Assembly: GCF_900156165.1 (NCBI RefSeq)
Contig: NZ_FTMY01000004.1
Location: forward strand, 62,001 to 126,000
Length of the DNA stretch: 64,000 nucleotides
Direction of reading: 5' to 3'
DNA from: Pseudacidovorax sp. RU35E
GTDB taxonomy: Bacteria; Pseudomonadota; Gammaproteobacteria; Burkholderiales; Burkholderiaceae_C
The notes beneath the pieces are model-generated. The model saw nothing but the letters and a program-made list of their open reading frames with translations. It was not told the DNA's origin and searched no databases. Made by a program: the position numbers and the translations under genes. The stretch's first letter is position 1, and every line of letters starts with the position of its first letter. Shown here one piece after another: positions 1 to 8,418 of this stretch.

Positions 1-1931
1 TAGCCCGGCATGTGCGCGAAACGCTGTGCCATGCGGTCGATCAGCTCCTGCTTGCTCAGACCCGACGTCCATTCGCGATAGGGATGCAGGCCCACGCTGG
101 CCTCGATGTGCGAGGGCGTCCAGTAGTCGGTGCCGTCGTCGTTGCGGCCGGTCTGCGTGACCACGTACGACACCTCCGGGAAGGCCAGCGTCGCCTTGCG
201 CAGCTCGTCGGCCATCGTCGCGGCCCTAGCGAGGGTGATGCCGGGCGGCATCTGCACCTGCAGCCACAGCGAGCCTTCGTCGAGGTAGGGCAGGAAGTCG
301 TGGCCGGTGGTGGCGAACAGGCCCACCAGCGCCACCAGCGCCACGGCACAGGCCGCGAGCACGCCGCGCGCATGCCCGACCGTACGCCCCAGGAAGCGCC
401 CATAGCGCACCGTCAGCCATTCGAGAACGGGGTTGTGCACGATGCGCCGCGGCTTGCGCAGCGCCAGCCACGCCAGGCCCGGGATGAGCGTCAGCGCCAC
501 CAGCAGCGCGCCCGCCAGCGCCGCGCCCACCGCGTAGGCCATGGGCGAGAAGAGCTTGTATTCGATGCGCTGGAAGGCGAAGAGCGGCAGGTAGGCGCAC
601 ACGATCACCACCATGCCGAAGAAGATCGGCCGCGCCACCTGCAGCGTGGCCTCGATGGCGTCGCTGGCCGTGAGCGGCCGGTCCTCGGCCTCCTCGCGGC
701 GGCGCAGGATGTTCTCCACCAGCACCACCGCGCCGTCCACCAGGATGCCGAAGTCGATGGCGCCCAGCGACAGCAGGTTGGCCGGGATGTGGAACTGGTG
801 CATGAAGATGAAGGCGATCAGCAGCGCCAGCGGAATGGTCAGCGCCACGATGGCCGCCGCGCGCGGGCTGCCCAGGAAGAGCAGCAGCACCACCGCCACC
901 AGCACCATGCCCTCCATTAGCGTGGACGACACGGTGTGCAGCGTGGCGTCGATCAGCGAGGTGCGGTCCAGGTAGGGCACCACCTTCACGTCCTTGGGCA
1001 GGAGGTGGTCGTTGAGGTCCTGCACCGCCTCGTGCACCGAGGCCAGCGCCGTGGAGGGGTTGCGGTCCTTCAGCAGCAGCACGATGCCTTCGATCGTGTC
1101 GGGGTTGGCGTCCTTGCCCAGCACGCCGCGCCGCTCGACATTGCCATAGGCCAGCTTGCCCAGGTCCTTGACCAGCACGGGCACGCCGGCCTTGGTCTTG
1201 ACCACCACGTTGCCCATGTCGTCCAGCGAGCGCAGCAGGCCCACGCCGCGCACCACGTAGCTTTGCTCACCGCGGTCCACGATGCTGCCGCCGCCGGTGG
1301 CGTTGTTGTTGTTGAGCGCGTCCTTCACCTCCTGCAGCGACAGGTCGTACTGCTGCAGCCGGTCGGGGTCCAGCTCCAGCATGAACTGGGTCGTGAGGCC
1401 GCCGAAGTTGGCCACGTCCACCACGTCGGTGGCTTTCTTCAGGCGGGGGATCACGGTCCAGAACTGCAGCTCCGACAGCTCGCGCAGGCTGCGCGTCTTC
1501 GATTCGAGCGTGTAGCGGTAGATCTCGCCGGTGGGCGAGGTGTAGGCATCCAGCCCCGGCGTGGCGCCGTAGGGCAGGGTGACCGCGTTGATGCGCTCCT
1601 GCAGCCGCTGGCGGGCGAAGTAGCCGTCGGTGCCGTCCTCGAAGACGACGGTGATCAGCGACAGCGCGAACAGGCTGCGCGAGCGCAGCACGTGCATGCC
1701 GGGCGTGCCGAGCAGCGCGCGCTCCAGCGGCACGGTGATCTGCTGCTCCACCTCCTCGGCGCCCAGGCCGGGTACCTGCGTGACGATCTGCGAGCTGACG
1801 TCGGCGATGTCCGGATAGGCCTCGATGGGCAGTTGCTTCCAGCTCCACCAGCCGTAGAGCGCGACGAAGACGAACAGCAGCCACGCGATGCCACGCCGCT
1901 GGAAGGCGAGGGTGACGAGCTTCTCAATCAT
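1..1931 (-). CDS. Heavy-metal efflux RND transporter, CzcA/CusA family (partial, N-terminal ~643 residues)
   Basis: Inner-membrane proton-driven pump of a tripartite metal efflux system. The gene starts at 1931 (MIEKLVTLAFQRRGIAW) and runs off the left edge, so the C-terminal ~400 residues of a ~1,040-residue family are missing. Seen: the first transmembrane helix at ~15-32, the large periplasmic loop, and the TM4 motif DFGILVDGAVVLVEN at ~393-407, whose Asp393, Asp399 and Glu406 match the proton-relay acids of CzcA. Metal specificity (Cu/Ag versus Co/Zn/Cd) cannot be decided here. The ATG overlaps the end of the adaptor gene by 8 bases, so the two are translationally coupled. Confidence 0.93.
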   Translation of the reverse strand, partial: MIEKLVTLAFQRRGIAWLLFVFVALYGWWSWKQLPIEAYPDIADVSSQIVTQVPGLGAEEVEQQITVPLERALLGTPGMHVLRSRSLFALSLITVVFEDGTDGYFARQRLQERINAVTLPYGATPGLDAYTSPTGEIYRYTLESKTRSLRELSELQFWTVIPRLKKATDVVDVANFGGLTTQFMLELDPDRLQQYDLSLQEVKDALNNNNATGGGSIVDRGEQSYVVRGVGLLRSLDDMGNVVVKTKAGVPVLVKDLGKLAYGNVERRGVLGKDANPDTIEGIVLLLKDRNPSTALASVHEAVQDLNDHLLPKDVKVVPYLDRTSLIDATLHTVSSTLMEGMVLVAVVLLLFLGSPRAAAIVALTIPLALLIAFIFMHQFHIPANLLSLGAIDFGILVDGAVVLVENILRRREEAEDRPLTASDAIEATLQVARPIFFGMVVIVCAYLPLFAFQRIEYKLFSPMAYAVGAALAGALLVALTLIPGLAWLALRKPRRIVHNPVLEWLTVRYGRFLGRTVGHARGVLAACAVALVALVGLFATTGHDFLPYLDEGSLWLQVQMPPGITLARAATMADELRKATLAFPEVSYVVTQTGRNDDGTDYWTPSHIEASVGLHPYREWTSGLSKQELIDRMAQRFAHMPG

Positions 1932-3051
1932 TGAGCAGCACCCCGCCCCGCACCACGATGCGCTCGCCGGCCTTCAGGCCCGAGACGACCTCGACCTTGT
2001 CGTCGGCCGAGCGGCCCAGCACCGCCAGACGCGACTCGTACTGGAAGGGCGCCTGCTCGACGAAGACGCGCGTGGCCAGCCCGCTCTGCAGCACGGCGGT
2101 GGCCGGGATCAGCAGGGCTGGCCGCGTGGGCCCTTCCAGCGTGGCATGGGCGTACATGCCGGGCTTGAACAGCCGCTCGCGGTTGTCGATGGCCACGCGC
2201 ACGCGCACGGTGCGGGTGTCGGCATCCACCAGGTCGGCGATGTAGCGCGCCTTGCCTTCGAAACGGCGGCCCGGGTAGGCATCGAGCGCGATGTGCACCG
2301 CCTGGCCGGCCGACAGGGCGGCGATGTCCTTCTCGGGCACGCTGGCCGCCAGCCAGACGGTGGAGAGGTCGGCCACGGTCATCAGCGAGGCCGTGGTGTC
2401 GTTCCAGTAGCCGCCCAGCGCCCCACTCATGTCGACCACGCGGCCCGCGATGGGGGCGCGCAGCACGTACTCGCGGCGCGATGCGGCATCCACCGGCGCG
2501 CCCAGCTGCGCCAGGCGCTCGCGCGCGGCGCGCGCGTCGCTCTCGGCGGCGGTGAGTGTCTGGCGGGCGGCCTGCAGGTCCCGGGCGGCGGCGATGTCGG
2601 CCTGATTCAGCGTCTGCTGGCGCTCGAAATCCTGCCGCGCCTGCAGCAGCGCGGCCTGGGCCTTGGCGTCGTCCCGGTAGGCCGCGCCCAGGTCGGGCGA
2701 GTCCAGTGTGACCAGCGGGTCGCCCGCCTTCACCGCATCGCCCAGCTGGTGATGCAGCCGCACGATGCGGCCGGCCAGTGGCGGCACGATCTTGACCAGC
2801 CGCTCGGGGGCCGCCTCGATGGTGCCGGGCGCTTCGAGCGTCGGGGCGAAGGGCTGCGGTGCCACGGGGGCGACCACCAGGGCTTGTCGCAGAGGCGAGC
2901 CTTCGGGCACGCGGATGACGGTGTCCCGGTGCTGGAGCGCCCCGTCGGTGGGCGCAACTGGGGGAGGGGCGGCGGGCGCGGAGCGGCCGGCATCGCAGCC
3001 GGCGAGCGTGGCCAGGCACAGCAGAAAAGCGAGGGCGGGGATCGGCTTCAT
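1924..3051 (-). CDS. RND efflux periplasmic adaptor (CzcB/CusB-like membrane fusion lipoprotein)
   Basis: Links the inner-membrane RND pump to an outer-membrane channel. The 375-residue product starts MKPIPALAFLLCLATLAGCD with a lipobox (LAGC, Cys19), so it is probably an inner-membrane-anchored lipoprotein. Order: barrel-sandwich half (VKIVPPLAGRIVRLHHQLGD, ~105-125), an alpha-hairpin (~145-195), the second lipoyl half (VLRAPIAGRVVDM), then beta-barrel and membrane-proximal segments ending GLKAGERIVVRGGVLLND. It is upstream of and overlaps the pump gene. No outer-membrane factor gene is visible beside it; it may lie beyond the left edge. Confidence 0.9.
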   Translation of the reverse strand: MKPIPALAFLLCLATLAGCDAGRSAPAAPPPVAPTDGALQHRDTVIRVPEGSPLRQALVVAPVAPQPFAPTLEAPGTIEAAPERLVKIVPPLAGRIVRLHHQLGDAVKAGDPLVTLDSPDLGAAYRDDAKAQAALLQARQDFERQQTLNQADIAAARDLQAARQTLTAAESDARAARERLAQLGAPVDAASRREYVLRAPIAGRVVDMSGALGGYWNDTTASLMTVADLSTVWLAASVPEKDIAALSAGQAVHIALDAYPGRRFEGKARYIADLVDADTRTVRVRVAIDNRERLFKPGMYAHATLEGPTRPALLIPATAVLQSGLATRVFVEQAPFQYESRLAVLGRSADDKVEVVSGLKAGERIVVRGGVLLND

Positions 3052-3205
3052 GGGCGTGTTCCGGGCGAGACGAGCAAGGGGACCCGGGCGCGGCCGGTGT
3101 GCGTGCGGGCAGGCGTCGTCGCCGACCGAGCCGGGAATGGTCGCCGCCCCTGCGCGCCAAGGCCACTGCGCGATGGGCTGGGGCCACGGACATGAGGGAT
3201 GGGCT

Positions 3206-3225
3206 GGCTATACCTTGGTATAGCC
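3206..3225. promoter_or_regulatory. Perfect 20-bp inverted repeat upstream of the RND operon
   Basis: ggctatacc-tt-ggtatagcc: 9-base arms with a 2-base spacer, AT-rich at the centre. It sits 155 bases upstream of the adaptor start and 34 bases past the stop of the FGE-like gene. There is no T-run on either strand, so an operator for a dimeric regulator fits better than a terminator. No regulator gene is adjacent. Confidence 0.45.
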
Positions 3226-3258
3226 GTGGCCAGGGCGAGGAGGCGGCGGTGGCGCCGC

Positions 3259-4017
3259 TCAGCCCCGGGTCAGGTCGTAGGCGCAGCGAAAGCCGATGTA
3301 GACGACGTAGAAGTCCGCCGGCTTCCACTGCATGGCGCCGGCCTGCATCTGCGGCGGGCCATACCACCAGGAGCCGCCCGCGGTGAGGGCGGTGTCGCCC
3401 TCGCGGTCGGCCAGCCATTCCCAGGCATTGGCGCCCATGTCGTGCAGGCCGTTGACGCCGATGCGGGTCTCGCCGACCGGTGCCAGGCGGGGCCAGCGGT
3501 CGGCGCCATTGGTGTTGGCCCCTTCGGGCGAGTCACCGGTCGGGTAGGGATAGGTGCGCCCGACGGTGAAGCCGGCGGCGGTGCCCGGCCCCTGCTCGGT
3601 GTAGGCGGCCTGGGTCCATTCGGCGCGGGTGGGCAGGCGGCCGCCGGCCCAGGCGCAGTGGTCGCGGGCCTCGGACCAGCTCACATGCACGGCGGGCCAT
3701 TGGGGCGCGGCGCTGTCGCCGAAGGGGCGGCGGAAGTTCCAGCCGGGCCGGCGCTCCCACCCGCTGCCCCATTCAAAGCCGCCGCCATCGCGTTCGGCCG
3801 CGGTCGTGCGGCCGGTGGCCTGCACGAATTGCGCGAAGCGCGCGATCGTGACCTCGTGGCGGTCGATCGCGAAGCCGCCCAGCGTGACCCGCCCGCCGCG
3901 GGCGCCAGGGGCGGCGTCGGGCGTGGCGGTGTCGCGGTCCTGAGCCAACGCCAGCTCGGCGCACAGCAGGCCGGGCAGCACAAGGGCAAGAGGACGCAGG
4001 GCGTTCGAAGCGGTCAT
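3259..4017 (-). CDS. Exported FGE/SUMF1-fold protein lacking the formylglycine catalytic cysteines
   Basis: 252 residues with a probable Sec signal peptide (hydrophobic stretch ending near ELALAQ, ~20-26), so likely periplasmic. The FGE-sulfatase fold is shown by IDRHEVTIARFAQFV (~52-66), WPAVHVSWSEARDHCAWAGG, RLPTRAEWTQAAY and the terminal GGSWW ... YIGFRCAYD block. In true formylglycine-generating enzymes a Cys pair precedes the final GFRCA; here that segment (QMQAGAMQWKPADFY) has no cysteine, so sulfatase maturation is unlikely. Periplasmic relatives with other roles include PvdO and NirV. It lies 207 bases upstream of the metal-efflux adaptor on the same strand; a link to metal handling is inference only. 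Confidence 0.8.
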   Translation of the reverse strand: MTASNALRPLALVLPGLLCAELALAQDRDTATPDAAPGARGGRVTLGGFAIDRHEVTIARFAQFVQATGRTTAAERDGGGFEWGSGWERRPGWNFRRPFGDSAAPQWPAVHVSWSEARDHCAWAGGRLPTRAEWTQAAYTEQGPGTAAGFTVGRTYPYPTGDSPEGANTNGADRWPRLAPVGETRIGVNGLHDMGANAWEWLADREGDTALTAGGSWWYGPPQMQAGAMQWKPADFYVVYIGFRCAYDLTRG

Positions 4018-4115
4018 GGCGGCGGGCGCGAAGGCGGCAGTGGGGCTTGCGACGTCCTACGCGGGCCATGCCGCCCCGGATCAGCGCCGGCCTTCGTGCC
4101 GGTGGGCGAGCCCGG

Positions 4116-5093
4116 TCAGTCGGCCGTCGCCCCCGTCTCTCGCACGATGCGGCCCAGCCGCGCGGTCTCGCTGCGGATCAGCTGGCCGAAGGCCTCGGGC
4201 GTGCCCGCCACCACAGGGGTGCCCAGCGCCTCCCACGACTTGCGGAAGGCCGGGTCGGCAAAGATGTCCAGGAAGGTGGCATTGAGCCGCTGCACCGTGG
4301 CGGCCGGCGTGCCGCTGCGCACGGCGATGCCGTGCCAAGCGGTCACCTCGAAGCCGGGCAGCCCCGCCTCGGCCATGGTGGGCACCTGCGGCAGCGCGGG
4401 GCTGCGCGTGGCCGACGTGACGGCGATGGGCATCAGCTTGCCCGCCTGCAGGTGCTGCAGCGAGCTGGCCAGGATGTCGAACATCAGCGGCACCTGGCCG
4501 CCCAGCACGTCGTTGAGGGCCGGGCCGGCGCCGCGGTAGGGCACATGCGTGAGCGGCACCTTGGCCTCCCGCGCGAACAGCTCGCCCGCCAGGTGCTGCG
4601 GCGTGCCGCTGCCGGCCGAGGCGAAGTTCAGTGGCGCCTTCTGGCTGCCCGCATAGGCGATGAATTCCTTCAGCGTGCGCGCCTTGACCGAGGGATGCAC
4701 CTCCAGCACCAGCGGGAAGGCCGACAGCTGCACCACCGGCAGCAGGTCGTCCTGCGCATTGAAGGGCATGGACTTGTAGAGCGCCGCATTGACCGCCATC
4801 GGCCCGCTGGCCGCAAGCAGCAGCGTCAGGCCATCGGCCGGGGCCTGCCGCGCCACATAAGCGCTGCCCAGGTTGCCGCCCGCGCCGCCGCGGTTGTCGA
4901 CGATGACGGTGGTGCCCAGCCGGCGCTGCAGCTGCGGCTGCAGCAGCCGCGCCATCAGGTCGGTGGGGCCGCCGGGCGGGTAGGGCACCACGATGCGCAC
5001 GGGGCCCTTGGCTGCGTCCGACTGGGCAAAGGCGAAGGAGGGGGCGAGCAGGCCGGCGGCCGTGCCTGCCAGCCATTGGCGGCGATCGATCAT
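4116..5093 (-). CDS. Bug/TctC-family solute-binding protein
   Basis: 325-residue periplasmic receptor of the tripartite tricarboxylate transporter type. It begins MIDRRQWLAGTAAGLLAPSF (RRxxL with a short hydrophobic stretch, Sec or Tat), then the family signature RIVVPYPPGGPTDLMAR, IVDNRGGAGGNLG and THVPYRGAGPALND. The start at 5093 is preceded by GGAG at a good distance. No TctA/TctB membrane genes are nearby, as is usual for the many orphan Bug proteins of Burkholderiales. It lies 37 bases downstream of the BKACE gene, so it probably binds a substrate of that pathway. Confidence 0.9.
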   Translation of the reverse strand: MIDRRQWLAGTAAGLLAPSFAFAQSDAAKGPVRIVVPYPPGGPTDLMARLLQPQLQRRLGTTVIVDNRGGAGGNLGSAYVARQAPADGLTLLLAASGPMAVNAALYKSMPFNAQDDLLPVVQLSAFPLVLEVHPSVKARTLKEFIAYAGSQKAPLNFASAGSGTPQHLAGELFAREAKVPLTHVPYRGAGPALNDVLGGQVPLMFDILASSLQHLQAGKLMPIAVTSATRSPALPQVPTMAEAGLPGFEVTAWHGIAVRSGTPAATVQRLNATFLDIFADPAFRKSWEALGTPVVAGTPEAFGQLIRSETARLGRIVRETGATAD

Positions 5094-5130
5094 GGGGAGT
5101 CTCCGGTTGTTGTGGTGGGGGGATGGGGCG

Positions 5131-5955
5131 TCAGCGCGGCCTGAAGCGCGCGCGGATCTGCGCGGCGGTCGCCAGCGGCCGGCCGAGCGTGGCCGCGGCC
5201 TCGGCGGCCTGCGCCACCAGGGCGGTGTTGTCCGGCGCCAGGCTGCCGTCGCGCAGCCGCAGGTTGTTCTCGAAGCCCACGCGCGCATGGCCACCGAAGG
5301 CCGCCGCGGCGGTGACGCAGGCCTGCTCGGTGGGGCCGAAGGCGCACACGGCCCAGGGCTCGGGGCCGTCGCCATGCGCGGCCAGGAAGGGCAGCAGGTC
5401 CCGCGGGTCGGAGGTCTGGCCCGCGCTGTAGCGGCCCAGCACGAAGAGCAGGAACCACGGCGCGTCGGGAATGGTGCCGGCCGCGCGCAGGGCCTGCCAG
5501 CGTGCCACGTCGGCCGCGTCGTAGAGGATCACCTGCACCATGGTGCCGCGCGCCGCCAGTTCGCCGAAGAAGGCGGCCAGACCGGCCTCGCCGACGGCCG
5601 GCACGTCCACCTCGCGCAGGCCGATGGAGACGGCCTCGGGCTGCAGCTCGCGCACCATGGCGATCTGCTGCGGCGCCTCGTAGACGCGCGCCGCCTCGCT
5701 GGTGACCTGCAGCACCATCGCGTCGCCCACGGCCTGGCGCACCACGCGCAGGGCCTCGCGGTAGCCCTCGACGTCCAGGCTGTGGCGGCCCTCGGCATCG
5801 CGGATGTGCAGGTGGAGCATGGCGGCGCCGGCGTCCAGGCAGCGGCGGGCGGTGTCGGCCAGCGCCTGGGGCGTGAGCGGCACGGCCGGATGGTCGCTGT
5901 GCTGCTTGTAGGCGCCGTTGGGCGCCACGGTGAGGATGAGGGGATCGGCGTTCAC
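5131..5955 (-). CDS. BKACE-family (DUF849) beta-keto acid cleavage enzyme
   Basis: Members condense a beta-keto acid with acetyl-CoA, giving acetoacetate and a new acyl-CoA. 274 residues. Seen: TVAPNGAYK near the N terminus, HPAVPLTPQALADTARRC, the metal-binding LHLHIRDAEGRHSLD (~50), and the late VGFENN loop. The proposed start is GTG at 5955, overlapping the stop of the upstream dehydrogenase as GTGA, which implies coupled translation. Paired with a 3-hydroxyacyl-CoA-type dehydrogenase this resembles the carnitine route (dehydrocarnitine cleavage), but BKACE substrates vary widely, so the substrate is not assigned. Confidence 0.88.
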   Translation of the reverse strand: MNADPLILTVAPNGAYKQHSDHPAVPLTPQALADTARRCLDAGAAMLHLHIRDAEGRHSLDVEGYREALRVVRQAVGDAMVLQVTSEAARVYEAPQQIAMVRELQPEAVSIGLREVDVPAVGEAGLAAFFGELAARGTMVQVILYDAADVARWQALRAAGTIPDAPWFLLFVLGRYSAGQTSDPRDLLPFLAAHGDGPEPWAVCAFGPTEQACVTAAAAFGGHARVGFENNLRLRDGSLAPDNTALVAQAAEAAATLGRPLATAAQIRARFRPR

Positions 5956-6938
5956 GTCGGGTTCCGGTCGGAGGAAGGAGTGCCGGCTGCAGCAGGCAGC
6001 GGTGGCAGTTCGTCGGCCAGCAGCCGCAGACCGGCGCGCAGCAGGCGGTCGTAGCGGGCGCGCTCGGCGATGCGCTCGGCCTCGGGCCAGTCGCTGAAGC
6101 CGGCGCCGGCCTTCATGCCCACGCGGCCGGCCTGCACCTGCTGCTGAAGCACCTTCGCGGGCTGGTCGTCGTTGCACAGGCTGGGGTAGATGGTGGCGGC
6201 GGCGGCGCAGTGCACGTCCAGCCCCGCATGGTCGCGCTGCAGGATCGGCCCGGCCGCCAGGAAGCGGAAGCCGAAGCCGAAGCGCACCGCGGCATCGATG
6301 TCCTCGGCACTGGCCACACCGTCGTCCAGCAGCGCGAAGGCCTCGCGCGCCAGCGCATGCTGCAGCCGGTTGGCCAGGAAACCCGGCCGGTCCTTGCGCA
6401 CCAGCACGGGCACGCTGGCACAGCGGCGCATGGTCTGCATCAGGGCCTGGGCGGCGTCGGCGTCGCTGTCGGGGCCCAAGACCACCTCCACCAGCGGCAC
6501 CAGGTGCGCGGGCATGAAGAAATGCAGGCCGAACATGCGCCCGCGCGTGGGCAGGCCGTCGGCGATGCGGCTGATGGGCAGGCCCGAGCTGTTGCTGGTG
6601 AGCAGGGCCGAGGGCGGGGCCAGCTCGACCAGCCGGGCAAAGAGCTGCTGCTTGGGCGCCAGCTGCTCGACGATGCATTCGACCACCAGCCCGATGCCGG
6701 CCCAGGCCACCGCCTCCAGCTGCTGCACCACGGTGATCGGCCCGGCATGTGCCGCGCAGCCAGCGATTTCGAGCTGGGCGCCGATGTAGGCCGGCAGACG
6801 GGCGGCCTTGGCGGCATCGCGTTCCACCAGGGTGACGGGCAGGCCGCCGCGGCTGAGCACCACGGCGACGTCGGCGCCCATGGTGCCGCCGCCGATCACG
6901 GCAGTGCCCGGGGCGCGGGGGAGGGAAGGGGTCGTCAT
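5952..6938 (-). CDS. 3-hydroxyacyl-CoA dehydrogenase-family NAD-dependent dehydrogenase
   Basis: 328 residues. The Rossmann fold starts at once: GTAVIGGGTMGADVAVVLS (~10-28) with an acidic residue closing beta-2 (VTLVERD), pointing to NAD. LTSNSSGLPISRIA and LHFFMPAHLVPLVEVV carry the family's substrate-binding Ser/Asn and catalytic His regions. The C-terminal helical domain contains KDRPGFLANRLQHAL. At this length it resembles single-domain 3-hydroxyacid dehydrogenases such as carnitine or gulonate dehydrogenase. The start at 6938 (MTTPSLPRAPG) is preferred over an in-frame start at 7004, because the extra 22 residues look non-coding and would fill the divergent promoter. First gene of an operon with the BKACE and TctC genes. 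Confidence 0.88.
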   Translation of the reverse strand: MTTPSLPRAPGTAVIGGGTMGADVAVVLSRGGLPVTLVERDAAKAARLPAYIGAQLEIAGCAAHAGPITVVQQLEAVAWAGIGLVVECIVEQLAPKQQLFARLVELAPPSALLTSNSSGLPISRIADGLPTRGRMFGLHFFMPAHLVPLVEVVLGPDSDADAAQALMQTMRRCASVPVLVRKDRPGFLANRLQHALAREAFALLDDGVASAEDIDAAVRFGFGFRFLAAGPILQRDHAGLDVHCAAAATIYPSLCNDDQPAKVLQQQVQAGRVGMKAGAGFSDWPEAERIAERARYDRLLRAGLRLLADELPPLPAAAGTPSSDRNPT

Positions 6939-7006
6939 GGCGGCGCAGTCTAGGAAGGCGCCAGTGATCGGTCCAACGCTATTGCCCGATAGACTGATCG
7001 GCAATC
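6939..7006. promoter_or_regulatory. Divergent promoter/operator between the dehydrogenase operon and the LysR gene
   Basis: 68 bases. An imperfect dyad at 6981-7005 (attgcccgat ... atcggcaat, one unpaired C) abuts the lysR start, and TGATC ... GATCA arms flank it. Placement fits the autoregulatory site of a LysR-type regulator controlling the divergent operon. Confidence 0.5.
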
Positions 7007-7972
7007 ATGATCAATCTTTCGCTGCGCGAACTGCAGGTCTTCATCGAGCTGGCCGAGACGCTGAACTTCCGGCGCGCGGCGGCGCGGGTGCACCTATCGC
7101 AGTCGGCTGTGTCGGGCGTGATCGGCCGGCTGGAGGAGACGCTGGGCGCGCGGCTCTTCGCCCGCAGCACGCGCAGCGTGCAGCTCACCGACGCCGGCCA
7201 GGCCCTGATGGCGCATGCCCGCATCCTGCGGGCGCAGGCCGAGACGGCCGCCAGCGCGGTGCGCGACGTGGTCGAGCTGCGCGAGGGCCGGGTGCGCATC
7301 GCGGCGCTGCCCTCGCTGGCGGCGACGGTGGTGCCGCCGGTGTTCGCGCGCTTCATGGCGGCGCACCCGGGCGTGCAGCTGGGCGTGGTCGATTCGCTGT
7401 CGGGTGCCTCCTTCGACCTGGTGCGCGCGGGCCAGGTCGACTTCGCGCTCACGGCCGAGAACCCGGCCTATGCCGATCTGGCCTACGAGACGCTGGCCAG
7501 CGATCCGCTGGTGCTGCTGCTGCCCGCGGACCATGCGCTGGCTACGCGGCGCGGCCCGCTGCGCTGGGCCGAGGTGGCGGGCCTGCCGCACATCTCGATG
7601 CCCGCACCCACCAGCGTGCGGCAGTACGCCGAGGCGGCGCTGCTCTCATTGGGGCAGCGCTTCGCGCCGCGTTTCGAGGTGGAGCACCTGGCCACCATCA
7701 ATGCGATGGTGGCGGCCGGGCTGGGGGTGTCGGTGCTGCCCGCCCTGGCGGCGCAGGTGGCGCTGGGCGGGCCGGTGGTGCAGCGGCGGCTGACGGCGCC
7801 GGATGTCGAGCGGCCCATTGGCCAGGTGATGCGACAGGAGCGCAGCCTGTCGACGGCCGCCGCTGCGGTGGCGGCCGCGCTGCGGGCCGAGCTGCTGCAC
7901 CAGCTGGGGCGAAACGCGGCGACGCCGAGGGCGCCGGCTAGGAAGAAGTCGTCTCAGGCCCCGCGGGCGTAG
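7007..7972 (+). CDS. LysR-family transcriptional regulator
   Basis: 321 residues. N-terminal winged helix-turn-helix (LRELQVFIELAETLNFRRAA ... LSQSAVSGVIGRLEETLGARLF, residues 6-52), linker helix, then a periplasmic-binding-protein-like effector domain (VRIAALPSLAATVVPPVFARF ...). Divergent from the dehydrogenase-BKACE-TctC operon with 68 bases between, so it most likely controls that operon in response to its substrate or intermediate. The C terminus is a basic, low-complexity tail (ATPRAPARKKSSQAPRA). Its 3' end overlaps the convergent gene by 19 bases. Confidence 0.93.
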   Translation: MINLSLRELQVFIELAETLNFRRAAARVHLSQSAVSGVIGRLEETLGARLFARSTRSVQLTDAGQALMAHARILRAQAETAASAVRDVVELREGRVRIAALPSLAATVVPPVFARFMAAHPGVQLGVVDSLSGASFDLVRAGQVDFALTAENPAYADLAYETLASDPLVLLLPADHALATRRGPLRWAEVAGLPHISMPAPTSVRQYAEAALLSLGQRFAPRFEVEHLATINAMVAAGLGVSVLPALAAQVALGGPVVQRRLTAPDVERPIGQVMRQERSLSTAAAAVAAALRAELLHQLGRNAATPRAPARKKSSQAPRA

Positions 7973-8418
7973 GCGGCCAGCAGCGCCAGTACCTTTTCCT
8001 CGCCACGCGGCGTGGTCGCCATCTGGGCGGGCGTCATGCCGCCCAGCAGCGGATGGGCGCGCTTGAGCCAGTCGATGGCGTCGCTGCCCAGCACGCTCTG
8101 CGCCCGCAGGTGCACCGCGTCCATGGGCGGACGCGGCTGCGACTTGGGCGCGGTCACGAAGGGCGCGGGCTTGATGACCGAATGCCGCACCGGCTGATCG
8201 GCCGGCGGCGGCGCGGGGCGGGCGCGCACCTGCAGCGCTTCGATGCCGTCCTGGAGGCTGAAGCCGGCGGCGCCCAGCTTCTGGGCGAAATCGTCGACGA
8301 GGTTCCTGAGTCCGTCCACCCGCAGTTGCTGCTGCTGGCGTTCGAGGTCCTGGCGTTCCTGGGTCAGGCGCGCGATTTCTGCTTCCAGTGCTTCGACGCT
8401 CGAGGCACGTGCTGTCAT
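7954..8418 (-). CDS. Small protein: H-NS-like N-terminal coil plus antitoxin-like (DUF2384-type) C-terminal domain
   Basis: 154 residues, not assignable to a named family with certainty. Residues ~8-65 form a charged heptad-rich helix (VEALEAEIARLTQERQDLER) running into LRNLVDDFAQKLGAAGFSLQ, which resembles the oligomerisation segment of betaproteobacterial H-NS proteins. A Pro-rich linker follows (~68-100). The end (DWLKRAHPLLGGMTPAQMA ... GEEKVLALLA) resembles the conserved core of MbcA/ParS/Xre antitoxins. The AT-hook-like DNA-binding tail of H-NS is absent, and no toxin gene is adjacent. The domain calls are pattern-based. Confidence 0.6.
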   Translation of the reverse strand: MTARASSVEALEAEIARLTQERQDLERQQQQLRVDGLRNLVDDFAQKLGAAGFSLQDGIEALQVRARPAPPPADQPVRHSVIKPAPFVTAPKSQPRPPMDAVHLRAQSVLGSDAIDWLKRAHPLLGGMTPAQMATTPRGEEKVLALLAAYARGA

